From Agromyces terreus (GTDB taxonomy: Bacteria; Actinomycetota; Actinomycetes; Actinomycetales; Microbacteriaceae): DNA of 64,000 nucleotides. A program made the position numbers and the translations under genes. The stretch is from assembly GCF_009749465.1 (NCBI RefSeq), contig NZ_WBIS01000001.1, positions 620,001-684,000 on the forward strand, read 5' to 3'. The notes under the pieces were generated by a model. It saw nothing but the letters and a program-made list of their open reading frames with translations, was not told the DNA's origin and ran no database searches. Position 1 is the stretch's first letter; each line of letters begins with the position of its first letter. Shown one piece after another: positions 28,270 to 38,436 of the stretch.

Positions 28270-29526
28270 TCAGCCGGCCTGCTCGTCGAGGAACGCGCCG
28301 ATGATCGCGAACGGATGCGTGAGGCGCCAGATGGGACCGGGATCGCTGATCGCCTCCGTGAGGCGGAGCGGCGAGGACACCGAGTCGGCGTCGGTCGAGA
28401 CCGTGACCCGGCCCACGTCGCGGGAGTTCGAGGAGGTGCTGAACTCGTCGACGACGACGTCGGGGTCTCCGAACTGCGAACCCCACGGGGCATCCGCTCG
28501 GCTGACGGTCGCGACGACGTCTGCCGACTCGCCCCACGCCGACTCGGCAACCGCGTAGGCGGCGCCCTCGGCGATGACCGTCACGGGGGCCGAGGCCTCG
28601 GTGACGGAAGCCACCGCGGCCTCGATGGCCGGGTCGAGGGTCTCGTAGTCGGGCATCATGAGCATGACGCCGACCATGTGCTGCGGCCCGGCGTCGCCGT
28701 CACCCGTCAGAGCGGTCGCGAACACCTCCGAGAGCCCGGCCTGATCGGTGTATGCGCGGGTGATCTCGCGCACGCCGTCGTCGGAGTCGCGGTCGACGAG
28801 GTCGGGGGTCGTGTGGGCTCCGAGCGGGGCGGTGCCCGGCTGCTCGAGGATTGCGGCGATCGCCGGGTCCGAGAGTGCCAGCGAGGCCAGTGCGGCCACC
28901 TCGGCCGCCGTGCTGACGTTGTCGCCCGACAGCCCCGTGGCGTCGTCGACATGCGTCGCGGTGAAGCCGTGCTCGGCGAGCCATGCATTCGCCGCGTCGG
29001 TGTACGCGGGGACGCCGCCGAACGCCCACCGCACCAGGGTGTCGGCGTGGTTGTTGCTCGAGGTCAGCAGGATCGCGCGCACCACGTCTCGCTCGGACCA
29101 CGAGTCTCCGGGGGACACCTGGAGCGTTCGGGTGTCTTCGGCCACGTACTTCAGGTAGTTCGTGTAGTCGGCCGGGCCGATCTTGATCATGGGCCCGACG
29201 CCGTCGGCCGAGTCGGGCAGGGGCAGTGAGTCGAGCGTGACGAGGACGGTCACGAGCTTCGCGGCGCCGCCCATGGGCACGGTCTCTTCGGAGCCGGATG
29301 TCGCGAGCAGGGTGCTCGTGCCGTCGGTCTCGGCGAGGGCGAGCGCGCTCGCACCAGCTTCGGGCAGCGCGAGCGCCGCGGCCTCGGGCAGCGCGACCAC
29401 CGTGGGATCGGTGCGGACCGTCACGGTGGGCAGCGGGCCGAGCAGCATCGCCGGGGCGTACAGGCCGAGGCCGAGGATCACGAGAGAACCGACGATGATG
29501 CCGATCACGCGGGCGGGGGAGCGCAT
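28270..29526 (-). CDS. Degenerate D-Ala-D-Ala carboxypeptidase (peptidase S11)-like protein
   Basis: 418 residues. An N-terminal membrane segment (about 7-29) is followed by a penicillin-binding-protein fold. The region matching the SxxK motif reads GGAAKLVTVLV, so Gly87 stands where the nucleophilic serine should be and only Lys90 is kept. The second motif survives (SSN, 156-158, in LLTSSNNHAD). The KTG motif is also lost: the matching strand reads AYTDQAGLSEVF. The ~100-residue C-terminal part is beta-rich and Asp/Ser-rich. I infer a membrane-anchored, non-catalytic relative that may bind peptidoglycan or regulate a partner. Only the fold is confident. The gene is single and faces the P-loop kinase gene. 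Confidence 0.8.
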   Translation of the reverse strand: MRSPARVIGIIVGSLVILGLGLYAPAMLLGPLPTVTVRTDPTVVALPEAAALALPEAGASALALAETDGTSTLLATSGSEETVPMGGAAKLVTVLVTLDSLPLPDSADGVGPMIKIGPADYTNYLKYVAEDTRTLQVSPGDSWSERDVVRAILLTSSNNHADTLVRWAFGGVPAYTDAANAWLAEHGFTATHVDDATGLSGDNVSTAAEVAALASLALSDPAIAAILEQPGTAPLGAHTTPDLVDRDSDDGVREITRAYTDQAGLSEVFATALTGDGDAGPQHMVGVMLMMPDYETLDPAIEAAVASVTEASAPVTVIAEGAAYAVAESAWGESADVVATVSRADAPWGSQFGDPDVVVDEFSTSSNSRDVGRVTVSTDADSVSSPLRLTEAISDPGPIWRLTHPFAIIGAFLDEQAG

Positions 29527-29550
29527 GCAATCAGCGTAACCGCGCCGACC

Positions 29551-29898
29551 TCACGCCCAGCCCAACTCGTGCAGCCGGTCGTCGTCGATGCCGTAGAAGT
29601 GGGCGATCTCGTGCACGAGGGTGACGTGGATCTCGTCGCGGAGCTCGTCTTCGTCGGCGCAGAGGGCCAGCAGCGGCTCGCGGTACAGGATGATGCGGTC
29701 GGGCATCTCGCCCATTCCGTAGCGGTCGCGTTCGGTCAACGCGTAGCCGTCGTAGAGGCCGAGCAGATCGAGCGAGCCGTCTTCGGGGCGGTCCTCGACG
29801 ACGAACACGATGTTCTCGAGCCCGTCGATCATCTCGTCGGGCAACTGGTCGAGCTCATCGACGACGAGGGCTTCGAAGGCCTCGGCATCGAGTTGCAC
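29551..29898 (-). CDS. Small zincin-like metallopeptidase-family protein
   Basis: 115 residues, the normal size of the PF06262 zincin-like family. The metal motif HEIAHFYGID (HExxH plus a downstream Asp) is near the C-terminus, and the family segment PDRIILYREPLLALC is present. The GTG at 29898 is chosen because AAGGGA lies 5 nt upstream and the resulting VQLDAEAFEALV start matches the family; the open frame upstream would run through tRNA-His and is not coding. The substrate is unknown. It lies 48 nt downstream of tRNA-His on the same strand and may be read from the same transcript. Confidence 0.88.
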   Translation of the reverse strand: MQLDAEAFEALVVDELDQLPDEMIDGLENIVFVVEDRPEDGSLDLLGLYDGYALTERDRYGMGEMPDRIILYREPLLALCADEDELRDEIHVTLVHEIAHFYGIDDDRLHELGWA

Positions 29899-29946
29899 GA
29901 ATGTCCCTTGCTGAGCGTCGAACGTCGCGGAAGGTGAAGAACTTGG

Positions 29947-30020
29947 GGTGAGTAACGGGGCTTGAACCCGCGACCTCCTGGACCACAACCAGGCGCTCTA
30001 CCAACTGAGCTATACCCACC
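29947..30020 (-). tRNA. tRNA-His (anticodon GTG)
   Basis: On the minus strand the cloverleaf reads with acceptor GTGGGTA/TACTCAC, D-arm GCTCAGTTGGTAGAGC, anticodon loop TTGTGGT (GTG, His) and T-loop GTTCAAGC. The extra G(-1) typical of tRNA-His is present opposite C73. No CCA is encoded (the 3' end reads CCC). Confidence 0.97.
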
Positions 30021-30062
30021 ATGCGCCCCATCACTGCGTGATCAGGCAACTCGAAGAGCTTA

Positions 30063-30683
30063 CTACACCTTCGCGTCGAACTCGTTCACGACGGCGGCGG
30101 CGATCTCTTGAAGCTCGGCGCTCGTCGGACCGGGGTCGGCGACGAACACCGCCCGCCGGTAGTACTGGAGTTCGCGGATGGACTCGAGGATGTCGGCGAG
30201 GGCGCGATGCCCGCCGTTCTTCGGCGGGGACTGGAAGTAGGCGCGCGGGTACCACCGGCGAGCCAGTTCCTTGATGGAGGACACATCGACGTTGCGGTAG
30301 TGCAGGTGCCCGTCGAGACGGGGCATGTACTTCGCCAGGAACGCGCGATCGGTGCCGATCGAGTTGCCCGCGAGCGGGGCCTTCTGCTCGTCGGGCACGT
30401 GCTTCAGCACGTACTCGAGCACCTGGTACTCGGCATCGGCCACGGTCACGCCGTTGGGGATCTCTTCGATGAGGCCCGACGTCGTGTGCATACCGCGTAC
30501 GAAGTCGCCCATGTTCTCGAGCGCGCTCGCGTCGGGCCGGATGACGATGTCGAGCCCCTCGTCGACGGGGTTGAGCTCGTAGTCGGTGATGACGACCGCG
30601 ATCTCGACGAGTTCGTCGACTTCGAGGTCGAGGCCGGTCATCTCACAGTCGATCCAGACCAGTCGGTCGCTCGCGGTTGCCAT
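30063..30683 (-). CDS. orn: Oligoribonuclease
   Basis: 206 residues. A DEDDh 3'-5' exonuclease that degrades di- to pentaribonucleotides, including pGpG from cyclic-di-GMP turnover. The acidic motifs are [10 protein letters not shown] (ExoI, Asp and Glu), [10 protein letters not shown] (ExoII), and [11 protein letters not shown] (ExoIII, His and Asp). The ATG at 30683 ([12 protein letters not shown]) gives the standard N-terminus; a farther upstream ATG adds ten unconserved residues. The gene sits between tRNA-His and tRNA-Arg, all on the minus strand. Confidence 0.96.
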   Translation of the reverse strand: MATASDRLVWIDCEMTGLDLEVDELVEIAVVITDYELNPVDEGLDIVIRPDASALENMGDFVRGMHTTSGLIEEIPNGVTVADAEYQVLEYVLKHVPDEQKAPLAGNSIGTDRAFLAKYMPRLDGHLHYRNVDVSSIKELARRWYPRAYFQSPPKNGGHRALADILESIRELQYYRRAVFVADPGPTSAELQEIAAAVVNEFDAKV

Positions 30684-30735
30684 GCCCGCGAGTCTACCGG
30701 TGCGCTCCGACACGGATGACGCGGTGTGCGTCGGG

Positions 30736-30808
30736 TGCCCCCGGCAGGAATCGAACCTGCGACCGACAGATTAGAAGGCTGCTGCTCTATCCGCTGAGCT
30801 ACGGGGGC
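30736..30808 (-). tRNA. tRNA-Arg (anticodon TCT)
   Basis: Minus-strand cloverleaf: acceptor GCCCCCG/CGGGGGC, D-arm GCTCAGCGGATAGAGC, anticodon loop CTTCTAA (TCT, Arg, reading AGA/AGG), T-arm GCAGGTTCGATTCCTGC. The anticodon stem as I fold it has a C-U mismatch next to the loop and a G-U pair at the other end. No CCA is encoded. Confidence 0.95.
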
Positions 30809-30837
30809 CGGTTCGCCAAGCTTACCGGCTTTGCGGG

Positions 30838-32055
30838 TCAGCCCTCGATGGGCACGTCGACGGTGTCGTCCTGCGGGTGCCGGGCGGCATCCGTGCCGTG
30901 CTTGCGGATCGCGAGTCCGACGAGCGGGAACACGAGCACGGTGATCATCCCGGCGCCGACGAGCGCCGCCGCGGTGCCCGTGCCGAGGTCGCCGGTCTCG
31001 ACCCCGATGGCCGTGACGGCGACGATGATCGGCAGGCCGGTCGCGCCGAAGAGCGCCGTCGCGGCTCGGGTGCGCCCGTCGGCGCCGACCGGGGCGGCGA
31101 GCATCGACGGCACGCCGCGCACGATCAGCAGCAGGACCACGAACAGCGGCACGAGCAGGAGCGTGCCGGGGTCGGCGAGTGCCTTCAGGTCGAAGGTGAC
31201 GCCGGTGACGATGAAGAAGATCGGCACGACGAAGCCGTAGCCGAGGCCCTCGATCTTCGTCTCGACGGCGTGCACGTCCTGCTTCGGGGCGCCCGAGAGC
31301 ATCACCCGGAACAGCACGCCGGCCGTGAATGCGCCGAGCAGCATGTCGAGGTCGAGCACGATGCTGAGGGCGACCAGGGCGCTGAGCACCAGGATGACCA
31401 GTCGCACGCCGAACTGGCCGCTCGTGTGCATCGTCGCGGTGATGACCACGTGGAGGCGCTTGCCGTGCCCCTTCGCCGCCAGATAGAGCGCGATGCCGGC
31501 GATCACCGCGAACGCGAGCAGCACGATGGCCGCCGCGCCGGGCGTACGGCCGGTGAGGAACAGCGAGATCGCGAGCAGCGGGCCGAACTCGCCGATCGCG
31601 CCGAGCGCGATGACGGCGAGGCCGAACGGCGTCTTGAGGTCGCCCGAGTCGCGCAGGATCGGCATGACCGTGCCGAGCGCGGTCGACGTCAGCGCGATGC
31701 CGATGAAGGCCGCGGCGGGGATGTCGGGCGCGAACAGGACCGCGACGCCGATGCCGGCCGCGAGCGAGATGATCCAGCCGACGGCGGCGCGCTTCATCGG
31801 GCGCCCGCGGATGGCGCGGAAGTCGATCTCGCTGCCCGCGAGGAAGAACAGCATCGCGAGGCCGAGCTCGGAGAGCACCTCGACGAAATCGTCGGGTTGG
31901 ATCCAGCCGAGCACGTCGGGGCCGAGCACGATGCCGAGGACGATCTCGAAGACCACCAGCGGCACCGAGACCCAGTACCCGACCGCGCGCACCAGCAGGG
32001 GCGCCGCGACGGCGATCAGGGGGATGAGGACCATCGTCCCGGTCGAGATTTCCAC
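30838..32055 (-). CDS. Cation:proton antiporter (CPA2/KefB-type transmembrane domain)
   Basis: 405 residues with about twelve hydrophobic segments and no cytosolic RCK/TrkA domain, so it is the membrane part alone. CPA2 hallmarks are [12 protein letters not shown] in helix 2, [17 protein letters not shown] in helix 3, and a GAFTAGVLF segment. Family members exchange Na+ or K+ for H+. The GTG at 32055 ([13 protein letters not shown]) gives a proper first membrane helix. It is transcribed away from nadE, and the 116-nt divergent space holds the nadE promoter. Ion selectivity cannot be read from sequence. Confidence 0.88.
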   Translation of the reverse strand: MEISTGTMVLIPLIAVAAPLLVRAVGYWVSVPLVVFEIVLGIVLGPDVLGWIQPDDFVEVLSELGLAMLFFLAGSEIDFRAIRGRPMKRAAVGWIISLAAGIGVAVLFAPDIPAAAFIGIALTSTALGTVMPILRDSGDLKTPFGLAVIALGAIGEFGPLLAISLFLTGRTPGAAAIVLLAFAVIAGIALYLAAKGHGKRLHVVITATMHTSGQFGVRLVILVLSALVALSIVLDLDMLLGAFTAGVLFRVMLSGAPKQDVHAVETKIEGLGYGFVVPIFFIVTGVTFDLKALADPGTLLLVPLFVVLLLIVRGVPSMLAAPVGADGRTRAATALFGATGLPIIVAVTAIGVETGDLGTGTAAALVGAGMITVLVFPLVGLAIRKHGTDAARHPQDDTVDVPIEG

Positions 32056-32159
32056 GTCAGCTCCATACCGTGCGCATGCCGAGCGCCTGGACGATGCTAC
32101 CCAACCGCGGCGGTCGCATCGGACGCTGCGAACGTAGCCCGACCGAAACACACGGGCGG

Positions 32160-32165
32160 TATCGT
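32160..32165 (+). promoter_or_regulatory. -10 element TATCGT of nadE, probably leaderless
   Basis: TATCGT ends 6 nt before the ATG of nadE. No Shine-Dalgarno sequence fits in the gap. Confidence 0.5.
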
Positions 32166-32171
32166 CGTGGC

Positions 32172-32993
32172 ATGCGAGACCTCCAGGCGAGCATCATCGC
32201 CGAACTCAACGTCACGTCGGCCATCGATCCCGCCCGTGAGATCCGCGCGCGCGTCGACTTCCTCAAGGAGTACCTGTCCGTGACCGGTGCGTCGGGCCTC
32301 GTGCTCGGGATCTCCGGCGGGCAGGACTCCTCGCTCGCCGGGCGTCTGTGCCGGCTGGCGGTCGAGGAGCTCGTGGACTCGGGGCATCCGTCGCGGTTCA
32401 TCGCCGTGCGCCTGCCGTACGGGCGGCAGCACGACGCCGCCGACGCCGAACTCGCGCTCCGATTCATCGACCCGCAGGAACGCGTGGAGTTCAACATCAG
32501 GCGCGGCGTCGACGGACTCGCCGAGGAGTACGCGGATGCCGCGGGCACGCCCATCACCGATTTCGGCAAGGGCAACGTGAAGGCGCGCATGCGCATGGTC
32601 GCGCAGTACGCCCTCGCGGGCGAGCACGGGCTGCTCGTCGTCGGCACCGACCACGCCGCCGAGGCCGTCACCGGGTTCTTCACGAAGTTCGGCGACGGCG
32701 GGGCCGACGTGCTGCCCCTGACGGGCCTGACGAAGCGCCAGGGGCGAGCGCTGCTGCAGCACCTCGAGGCGCCCGAGCGCCTGTACCTGAAGACGCCCAC
32801 CGCCGATCTGCTCGACGGCGACCCGGGTCAGGCCGACGAGGCGAATCTCGGGCTGTCCTACGCCGACATCGACGCGTTCCTCGAGGGCGAGGAGATCGAC
32901 GCCGGCATCGCGGAGCGCATCGAGGCCCGATTCCTGCAGACGCGTCACAAGCGGACCGTCCCGGTGTCGATGTTCGACGGATGGTGGCGCTGA
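32172..32993 (+). CDS. nadE: Ammonia-dependent NAD+ synthetase
   Basis: 273 residues, the single-domain NH3-dependent form (compare ~275 in E. coli and Bacillus). It amidates nicotinic acid adenine dinucleotide to NAD+ through an adenylated intermediate. The PP-loop SGGQDS is at about residues 48-53, followed by [14 protein letters not shown], the GNVKARMRM motif and [19 protein letters not shown] near the active site. There is no glutaminase domain. The ATG at 32172 is set by the -10 box. A convergent terminator follows. Confidence 0.96.
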   Translation: MRDLQASIIAELNVTSAIDPAREIRARVDFLKEYLSVTGASGLVLGISGGQDSSLAGRLCRLAVEELVDSGHPSRFIAVRLPYGRQHDAADAELALRFIDPQERVEFNIRRGVDGLAEEYADAAGTPITDFGKGNVKARMRMVAQYALAGEHGLLVVGTDHAAEAVTGFFTKFGDGGADVLPLTGLTKRQGRALLQHLEAPERLYLKTPTADLLDGDPGQADEANLGLSYADIDAFLEGEEIDAGIAERIEARFLQTRHKRTVPVSMFDGWWR

Positions 32994-33040
32994 CGCGCGT
33001 CCGCATCCCGACCGCCGTCGCCCTCCGGCGCCGGTGACAC

Positions 33041-33075
33041 GATGAGGCCCCGCCCGAACCGGGCGGGGCCTCATC
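33041..33075. terminator. Bidirectional hairpin after nadE
   Basis: GATGAGGCCCCGCCC pairs perfectly with GGGCGGGGCCTCATC (15 bp, GAACC loop) between two convergent genes. Confidence 0.8.
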
Positions 33076-33087
33076 GCTCCGAGGGGT

Positions 33088-33759
33088 CTATCGGGTCGGC
33101 GCCTCGTCGGCCTGCACGACCGGCTCGGTCAGCGCCTGCGTCGGCGTGGGGGCGGTGGTCGGGGTCGAGCTCGGGGCGATCTCGGTGGCACCGCGGTAGC
33201 GCTCGTGGTGCTGCTCGGCGACCCAGGCGTCCTGTTCCTCGATCGCGGCCTGGTCGGGCTCCTGCCGCTGCGCACGCCAGCGGAGCAGGTCGTTCTGGAA
33301 CTGCTTGCGTGCGCGCGACGGGTGTCGCTGCCACTCCAGCATGCGGTCGCGGAACTCGACCACCGCGGGGTCGAGCTGATAGCCGAAGGTCGCCGACGCC
33401 CGCTTCAGCTCGTGGAGCTGGTGCGCGGCCCAGTTCGCCGCGACATCCGAACCCCTGATGGGCAGGAGTCGCACCTGGATGTCGGCCTGGCCCACCGTGC
33501 GGTCGGCGAGCACCTGTTCCTGGGGCGTCAGGGAGTTCCACACGGATGCCTCGGTGGCCGCGTCGATCAGCGATCCGATCGCCGCGGTCTTCAGCTCGCG
33601 ATCGCGCTGGTCGACGACGCGCCGGACCGCAGCGCTGGCGATCCAGGCCGCGAGGAGGCCGGACGCGAGGACCGCCAGGAAGAGCACGGCGCCCGCGAAG
33701 AGGGTCGACTGCGCCTCGCTCGAGGTCAGCCAGGAGATGAGATCGTTCCACCACTGCAT
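33088..33759 (-). CDS. Hypothetical single-pass membrane protein
   Basis: 223 residues. One hydrophobic helix at about 17-42 (AGAVLFLAVLASGLLAAWIAS) follows a short N-terminal amphipathic segment MQWWNDLISWL. The cytoplasmic part is helical and charged (VVDQRDRELKTAAIGSLIDAAT, then LTPQEQVLADRTVG, and LDPAVVEFRDRMLEWQRHP), and the last 40 residues are Thr/Pro/Ala-rich. I recognise no domain. The ATG at 33759 is chosen because it gives the N-terminal membrane anchor; upstream in-frame sequence runs antisense-like through the neighbour. Likely conserved only in related actinobacteria. Confidence 0.78.
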   Translation of the reverse strand: MQWWNDLISWLTSSEAQSTLFAGAVLFLAVLASGLLAAWIASAAVRRVVDQRDRELKTAAIGSLIDAATEASVWNSLTPQEQVLADRTVGQADIQVRLLPIRGSDVAANWAAHQLHELKRASATFGYQLDPAVVEFRDRMLEWQRHPSRARKQFQNDLLRWRAQRQEPDQAAIEEQDAWVAEQHHERYRGATEIAPSSTPTTAPTPTQALTEPVVQADEAPTR

Positions 33760-33827
33760 GCACCGCAGAGTACTCGGTGCGGGCGCTCGCCTCCGGCACG
33801 CCGTACGGCGCGCCAGAACACGGTGCC

Positions 33828-33863
33828 GTCGGCGCGCCGCCCGGCGGTGGGCGGCGCGCCGAC
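33828..33863 (-). terminator. Perfect 15-bp hairpin after the aldo/keto reductase
   Basis: GTCGGCGCGCCGCCC and GGGCGGCGCGCCGAC pair around a 6-nt loop, 3 nt beyond the stop codon of the minus-strand reductase gene. Confidence 0.7.
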
Positions 33864-33866
33864 GCC

Positions 33867-34874
33867 TCAGCCGAGGACGGTGCCGTGGGCGGCGAGCGGC
33901 TCGATGCGCGCGATCTCGTCGTCGGTGAGCGGGGCCGCGTCGAGCGCGGCGACGTTCTGCTCGAGTTGGGCGACGCTCGACGCGCCGATGATCGCGCTCG
34001 CGACGAGCCGCTCCCTGAGGACCCACGAGAGCGCGAGCTGTGCGACGCTCTGCCCGCGCGACTCCGCGATCTCGGCGAGGCCCCTGACGCGTCGGAGGTA
34101 CTCGTCGCTGATGCGGTCGGGCGAGAGGAAGCGGCTCGTCGCGGCTCGCGAGTCCGACGGGATGTCTCCGGACAGGTACCGATCGGTGAGCAGGCCCTGC
34201 GCGAGCGGCGAGAAGACGATGGCCGCCGACCCGACCTCTTCGAGTGCGGGGAACAGGCCGTCTTCGATGTGCCGGTCGAACATCGAGTAGCGGGGCTGGT
34301 GGATCAGCAGGGGGACGCCCTCTTCGGCGAGGGCCGCGGCCGCGGCGACCGTCTGCTCGGGGGAGTAGTTCGAGATGCCGACGTAGAGCGCCTTGCCCTG
34401 TCGCACCGCGGTGGCGAGCGCGCCCATCGTCTCCTCGACGGGGGTTTCGGGGTCGGGTCGGTGCGAGTAGAAGATGTCGACGTAGTCGAGGCCGAGGCGG
34501 CCGAGGCTCTGGTCGAGCGACGCGAGCAGGTACTTGCGCGACCCGAAGTCGCCGTAGGGGCCGGGCCACATGTCGTAGCCGGCCTTCGACGAGATGATGA
34601 TCTCGTCGCGGTACGGGCGGAGATCCGCATCGAGGATGCGGCCGAAGTTCTCTTCGGCGCTGCCGTAGGGCGGGCCGTAGTTGTTCGCGAGGTCGAAATG
34701 CGTGATGCCGAGGTCGAAGGCGCGACGCACGATCTCTCGCTGCGTCTGCCACGGGCGGTCGTGGCCGAAGTTGTGCCACAGCCCGAGCGAGAGCGCGGGG
34801 AGCTTGAGCCCGCTCCTCCCGACCCGGTTGTAGCGCATGGTGTCGTATCGTGCCGGGTTCGCCTCGTAGCTCAT
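33867..34874 (-). CDS. Aldo/keto reductase, YghZ-like (L-glyceraldehyde 3-phosphate reductase type)
   Basis: 335 residues, an NADPH-dependent (beta/alpha)8 reductase. The AKR14/YghZ pattern is present: N-terminal MRYNRVGRSGLKLPALSLGLWHNFG, catalytic Tyr in LANNYGPPYGSAEE, Asp in THFDLANNYG, Lys in IISSKAGYDMW and His in FYSHRPDP. The cofactor segments FSPLAQGLLTDRYL and IIGASSVAQLEQN are intact. YghZ reduces L-glyceraldehyde 3-phosphate and other aldehydes, so a detoxification role is likely. The ATG at 34874 has an alternative at residue 13 (MRYNRV), which is the more usual family start. Confidence 0.92.
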   Translation of the reverse strand: MSYEANPARYDTMRYNRVGRSGLKLPALSLGLWHNFGHDRPWQTQREIVRRAFDLGITHFDLANNYGPPYGSAEENFGRILDADLRPYRDEIIISSKAGYDMWPGPYGDFGSRKYLLASLDQSLGRLGLDYVDIFYSHRPDPETPVEETMGALATAVRQGKALYVGISNYSPEQTVAAAAALAEEGVPLLIHQPRYSMFDRHIEDGLFPALEEVGSAAIVFSPLAQGLLTDRYLSGDIPSDSRAATSRFLSPDRISDEYLRRVRGLAEIAESRGQSVAQLALSWVLRERLVASAIIGASSVAQLEQNVAALDAAPLTDDEIARIEPLAAHGTVLG

Positions 34875-35026
34875 GCGACCACTCTATTGGCGCTCGCCGA
34901 CACGGAGGCGGGGTCCGTGCACCGCCCTCGGCCGACTCGTCCTCCACCGCCGGGAGATCGAGGTCGCCGTCCACCGGTCGGGCGGATCGCCGCCGTACGA
35001 GCGGCCGTTCGGGGAGTCTTGGCACA

Positions 35027-35074
35027 CGCGGCATCCGGGGGCCTGGAACGGCACGAGGGCCTCCGGATGCCGCG
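35027..35074. repeat. 17-bp inverted repeat upstream of ssb
   Basis: CGCGGCATCCGGGGGCC (35027-35043) pairs with GGCCTCCGGATGCCGCG (35058-35074) with one G-T. It lies in the 243-bp divergent space between the reductase and ssb, 43 nt before the ssb start. Both arms contain the octamer that is overrepresented in this window. Nothing else is visible in this gap. Confidence 0.6.
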
Positions 35075-35117
35075 GCCGTCGACCACGGCGGCGACCACCT
35101 CGAGCATTGGAGAAGAC

Positions 35118-35669
35118 ATGACCGACAACATCACCGTGATCGGCGTCGTCGGAGGCGACCCGCGCGTGCACGTGACGAGCCAGGGCCTGCCCATCACGAC
35201 GTTCCGCCTCGCCTCCACTCGCCGGTTCTTCGACCGGGCGAAGGGCACCTGGGAGGACGGCGAGACGAACTGGTACACCGTCTCGACGTTCCGGCAGCTC
35301 GCGAAGAACGTGGCCGTCTCGATCCACCGCGGCGAACGTGTCGTCGTGCACGGCCGGCTGCGCATCCGCGCCTGGGAGAGCGGCGAGAAGTCCGGCACGG
35401 CCATCGAGATCGACGCCGACTCGGTCGGGCACGACCTGAACTGGGCGACGACGGCGCTGACGAAGAACCAGTCCGCCGGACTCTCCGACGGCGGGGCCGA
35501 GCCCGCGACCGTCGCGACCGACGACGCGACGCCCGCCGCGTGGGCCTCCGCGCTCGGCGCGGAGACCGCGGTGGGCGACCGCTCCGACGGGCTTTCGGTC
35601 GAACCGGAGGAGGCCGACGAGCCGATCGAGATCGCGGTCGACCGCGAGCCGGCCCGCGTCCCGTTCTGA
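35118..35669 (+). CDS. ssb: Single-stranded DNA-binding protein (paralogue)
   Basis: 183 residues. The OB fold spans about 3-108 with the SSB pattern TVIGVVGGDPRVHVTSQG, FRLASTRRF, WYTVSTFRQLAKNVAVSI and RVVVHGRLRIRAWE. The tail is acidic and disordered and ends REPARVPF, a divergent form of the usual DDDIPF tip that recruits repair proteins. The canonical ssb normally lies between rpsF and rpsR; this copy stands alone, so it is probably a second SSB, perhaps for competence or stress, though that is inference. The ATG follows GGAGAAG. Confidence 0.9.
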   Translation: MTDNITVIGVVGGDPRVHVTSQGLPITTFRLASTRRFFDRAKGTWEDGETNWYTVSTFRQLAKNVAVSIHRGERVVVHGRLRIRAWESGEKSGTAIEIDADSVGHDLNWATTALTKNQSAGLSDGGAEPATVATDDATPAAWASALGAETAVGDRSDGLSVEPEEADEPIEIAVDREPARVPF

Positions 35670-35694
35670 GGCCCGTCGCGCCCCGGCCTGCGCC

Positions 35695-35700
35695 TAGACT
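35695..35700 (+). promoter_or_regulatory. -10 element TAGACT before the lipoprotein gene
   Basis: TAGACT lies 39 nt before the ATG at 35740, implying a leader of about 33 nt with GGGGGT as a weak ribosome site. Confidence 0.4.
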
Positions 35701-35739
35701 CGCTTCGAAGCGCATCCGGCGCGCTCGGACGGGGGTCTC

Positions 35740-36231
35740 ATGGCACGGCACAACGGTTCGTCCGCGGCCCTGGCGATCGCCGGGGCCGCGCTCTCCGTGC
35801 TCATGCTGACCGGCTGCTCGCTGTTCGACCAGACGCCGCCCGAGCCGACCGCATCCTCGTCGGCGCGTCCGAAGCCGACCGACCAGGCATCCGTTCCCGT
35901 CGGCCTGCATCCCGACCTCCCCGCGGCCGACAACCTGCCCTTCTTCGACCAGGTCAACCAGGCCGTCGTCGCGGCGAACGCGACTGCTGCAGGCCGCGAC
36001 TTCATCGACGCCCTCGTCGCCGCCGGGTTCGACAAGGCGGCCATGCAGGTGACATCGGATCAGACCACCCTCGGCACCGAGGCCGACTCGGTGCAATTCG
36101 CGGTGCTCTTCAACGAGGAATGCCTCGTCGGCCAGTACGGCCCCAAGTCCGGCGGCTACCACGGTGCGGTGCAGCCGGCGCTCGGCACCGGCGGCTGTCT
36201 CATCGGGCAGACGCGACCCATAGACTGGTAG
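35740..36231 (+). CDS. Secreted lipoprotein, DUF6993-like
   Basis: 163 residues. A clear lipoprotein signal peptide (hydrophobic helix 8-22, lipobox LTGC with lipidated Cys26) is followed by a Pro/Thr/Ser linker and a small domain with a Cys pair (NEECLVGQYG and GTGGCLIGQ), probably a disulfide. I recall this domain as DUF6993 in Microbacteriaceae, with no known function. It ends 5 nt before ettA, but that gene has its own -10 box inside this gene's 3' end. Confidence 0.8.
   Translation: MARHNGSSAALAIAGAALSVLMLTGCSLFDQTPPEPTASSSARPKPTDQASVPVGLHPDLPAADNLPFFDQVNQAVVAANATAAGRDFIDALVAAGFDKAAMQVTSDQTTLGTEADSVQFAVLFNEECLVGQYGPKSGGYHGAVQPALGTGGCLIGQTRPIDW
36221..36226 (+). promoter_or_regulatory. 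-10 element TAGACT of ettA
   Basis: TAGACT lies inside the last codons of the lipoprotein gene, 10 nt before the ettA ATG. A very short leader is implied. Confidence 0.4.
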
Positions 36232-36236
36232 GCGAC

Positions 36237-37919
<1,683 letters not shown>

Positions 37920-37921
37920 TC

Positions 37922-38398
37922 GTGCGGCTGCACGTCCCCACGCCGCTGCGCTGGTCGGATCTCGACGCGTACGGGCACGTCAACAACGCCCGCATGCTGA
38001 GCCTGCTCGAAGAGGCCCGCATCCAGGCGTTCTGGATGAGCGAGGAGACGGCCGAGCACGCGGTCGGCGCCACGACGGCGGTCATCGACGCGACGCCCGG
38101 GTCGAGCACGCTCACGCTCATCGCGCGACAGGAGGTCGAGTACCTCGCCCCGATCCCGTACCGCCGTCAGCCGCTCGACGTCGAACTCTGGATCGGGCAC
38201 CTCGGCGGGGCGAGCATCGACGTCTCGTACGAGGTGTACTCGCCCGAAGGCATCTCGCCCCGCGAGCTGCACACCCGCGCGTCGACGACGATCGTCCTCG
38301 TCGACGCCGCCACCGGCCGACCGCGCCGCATCACCGACGTCGAACGCGAGGCCTGGACGCCCTACCTCGAGGCGCCGCTGCAGTTCCGCCGCCGCTGA
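37922..38398 (+). CDS. Hotdog-fold acyl-CoA thioesterase (4HBT/YbgC-like)
   Basis: 158 residues. Single hotdog domain with the catalytic motif SDLDAYGHVNNARML, where the Asp of the DxxGHVNN pattern is the expected general base, and VEYLAPIPYRRQ on the central strand. Such enzymes hydrolyse short or aromatic acyl-CoA thioesters. The GTG start follows the ettA TGA by 2 nt, so it is co-transcribed and probably translationally coupled, as is often seen in Actinobacteria; the functional link to EttA is unknown. Confidence 0.9.
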   Translation: MRLHVPTPLRWSDLDAYGHVNNARMLSLLEEARIQAFWMSEETAEHAVGATTAVIDATPGSSTLTLIARQEVEYLAPIPYRRQPLDVELWIGHLGGASIDVSYEVYSPEGISPRELHTRASTTIVLVDAATGRPRRITDVEREAWTPYLEAPLQFRRR

Positions 38399-38411
38399 CC
38401 GGTTGCAGACG

Positions 38412-38436
38412 GCCCGCGCCTCGCTACGGCGCGGGC
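38412..38436. terminator. Hairpin between the two thioesterase genes
   Basis: GCCCGCGCC pairs with GGCGCGGGC (9 bp, 7-nt loop) between convergent genes and overlaps the last codons of tesB. Confidence 0.5.

Noticed and set aside
29899..29988. N-terminal extension of the small zincin gene up to 29988
   Set aside because: It would run into tRNA-His, and a GTG with a good ribosome site at 29898 gives the family length.
29947..30808. tRNA-His and tRNA-Arg as integration sites for a genomic island
   Set aside because: Flanking genes (zincin, orn, antiporter) are core-like, no integrase or repeated tRNA 3' end is seen.
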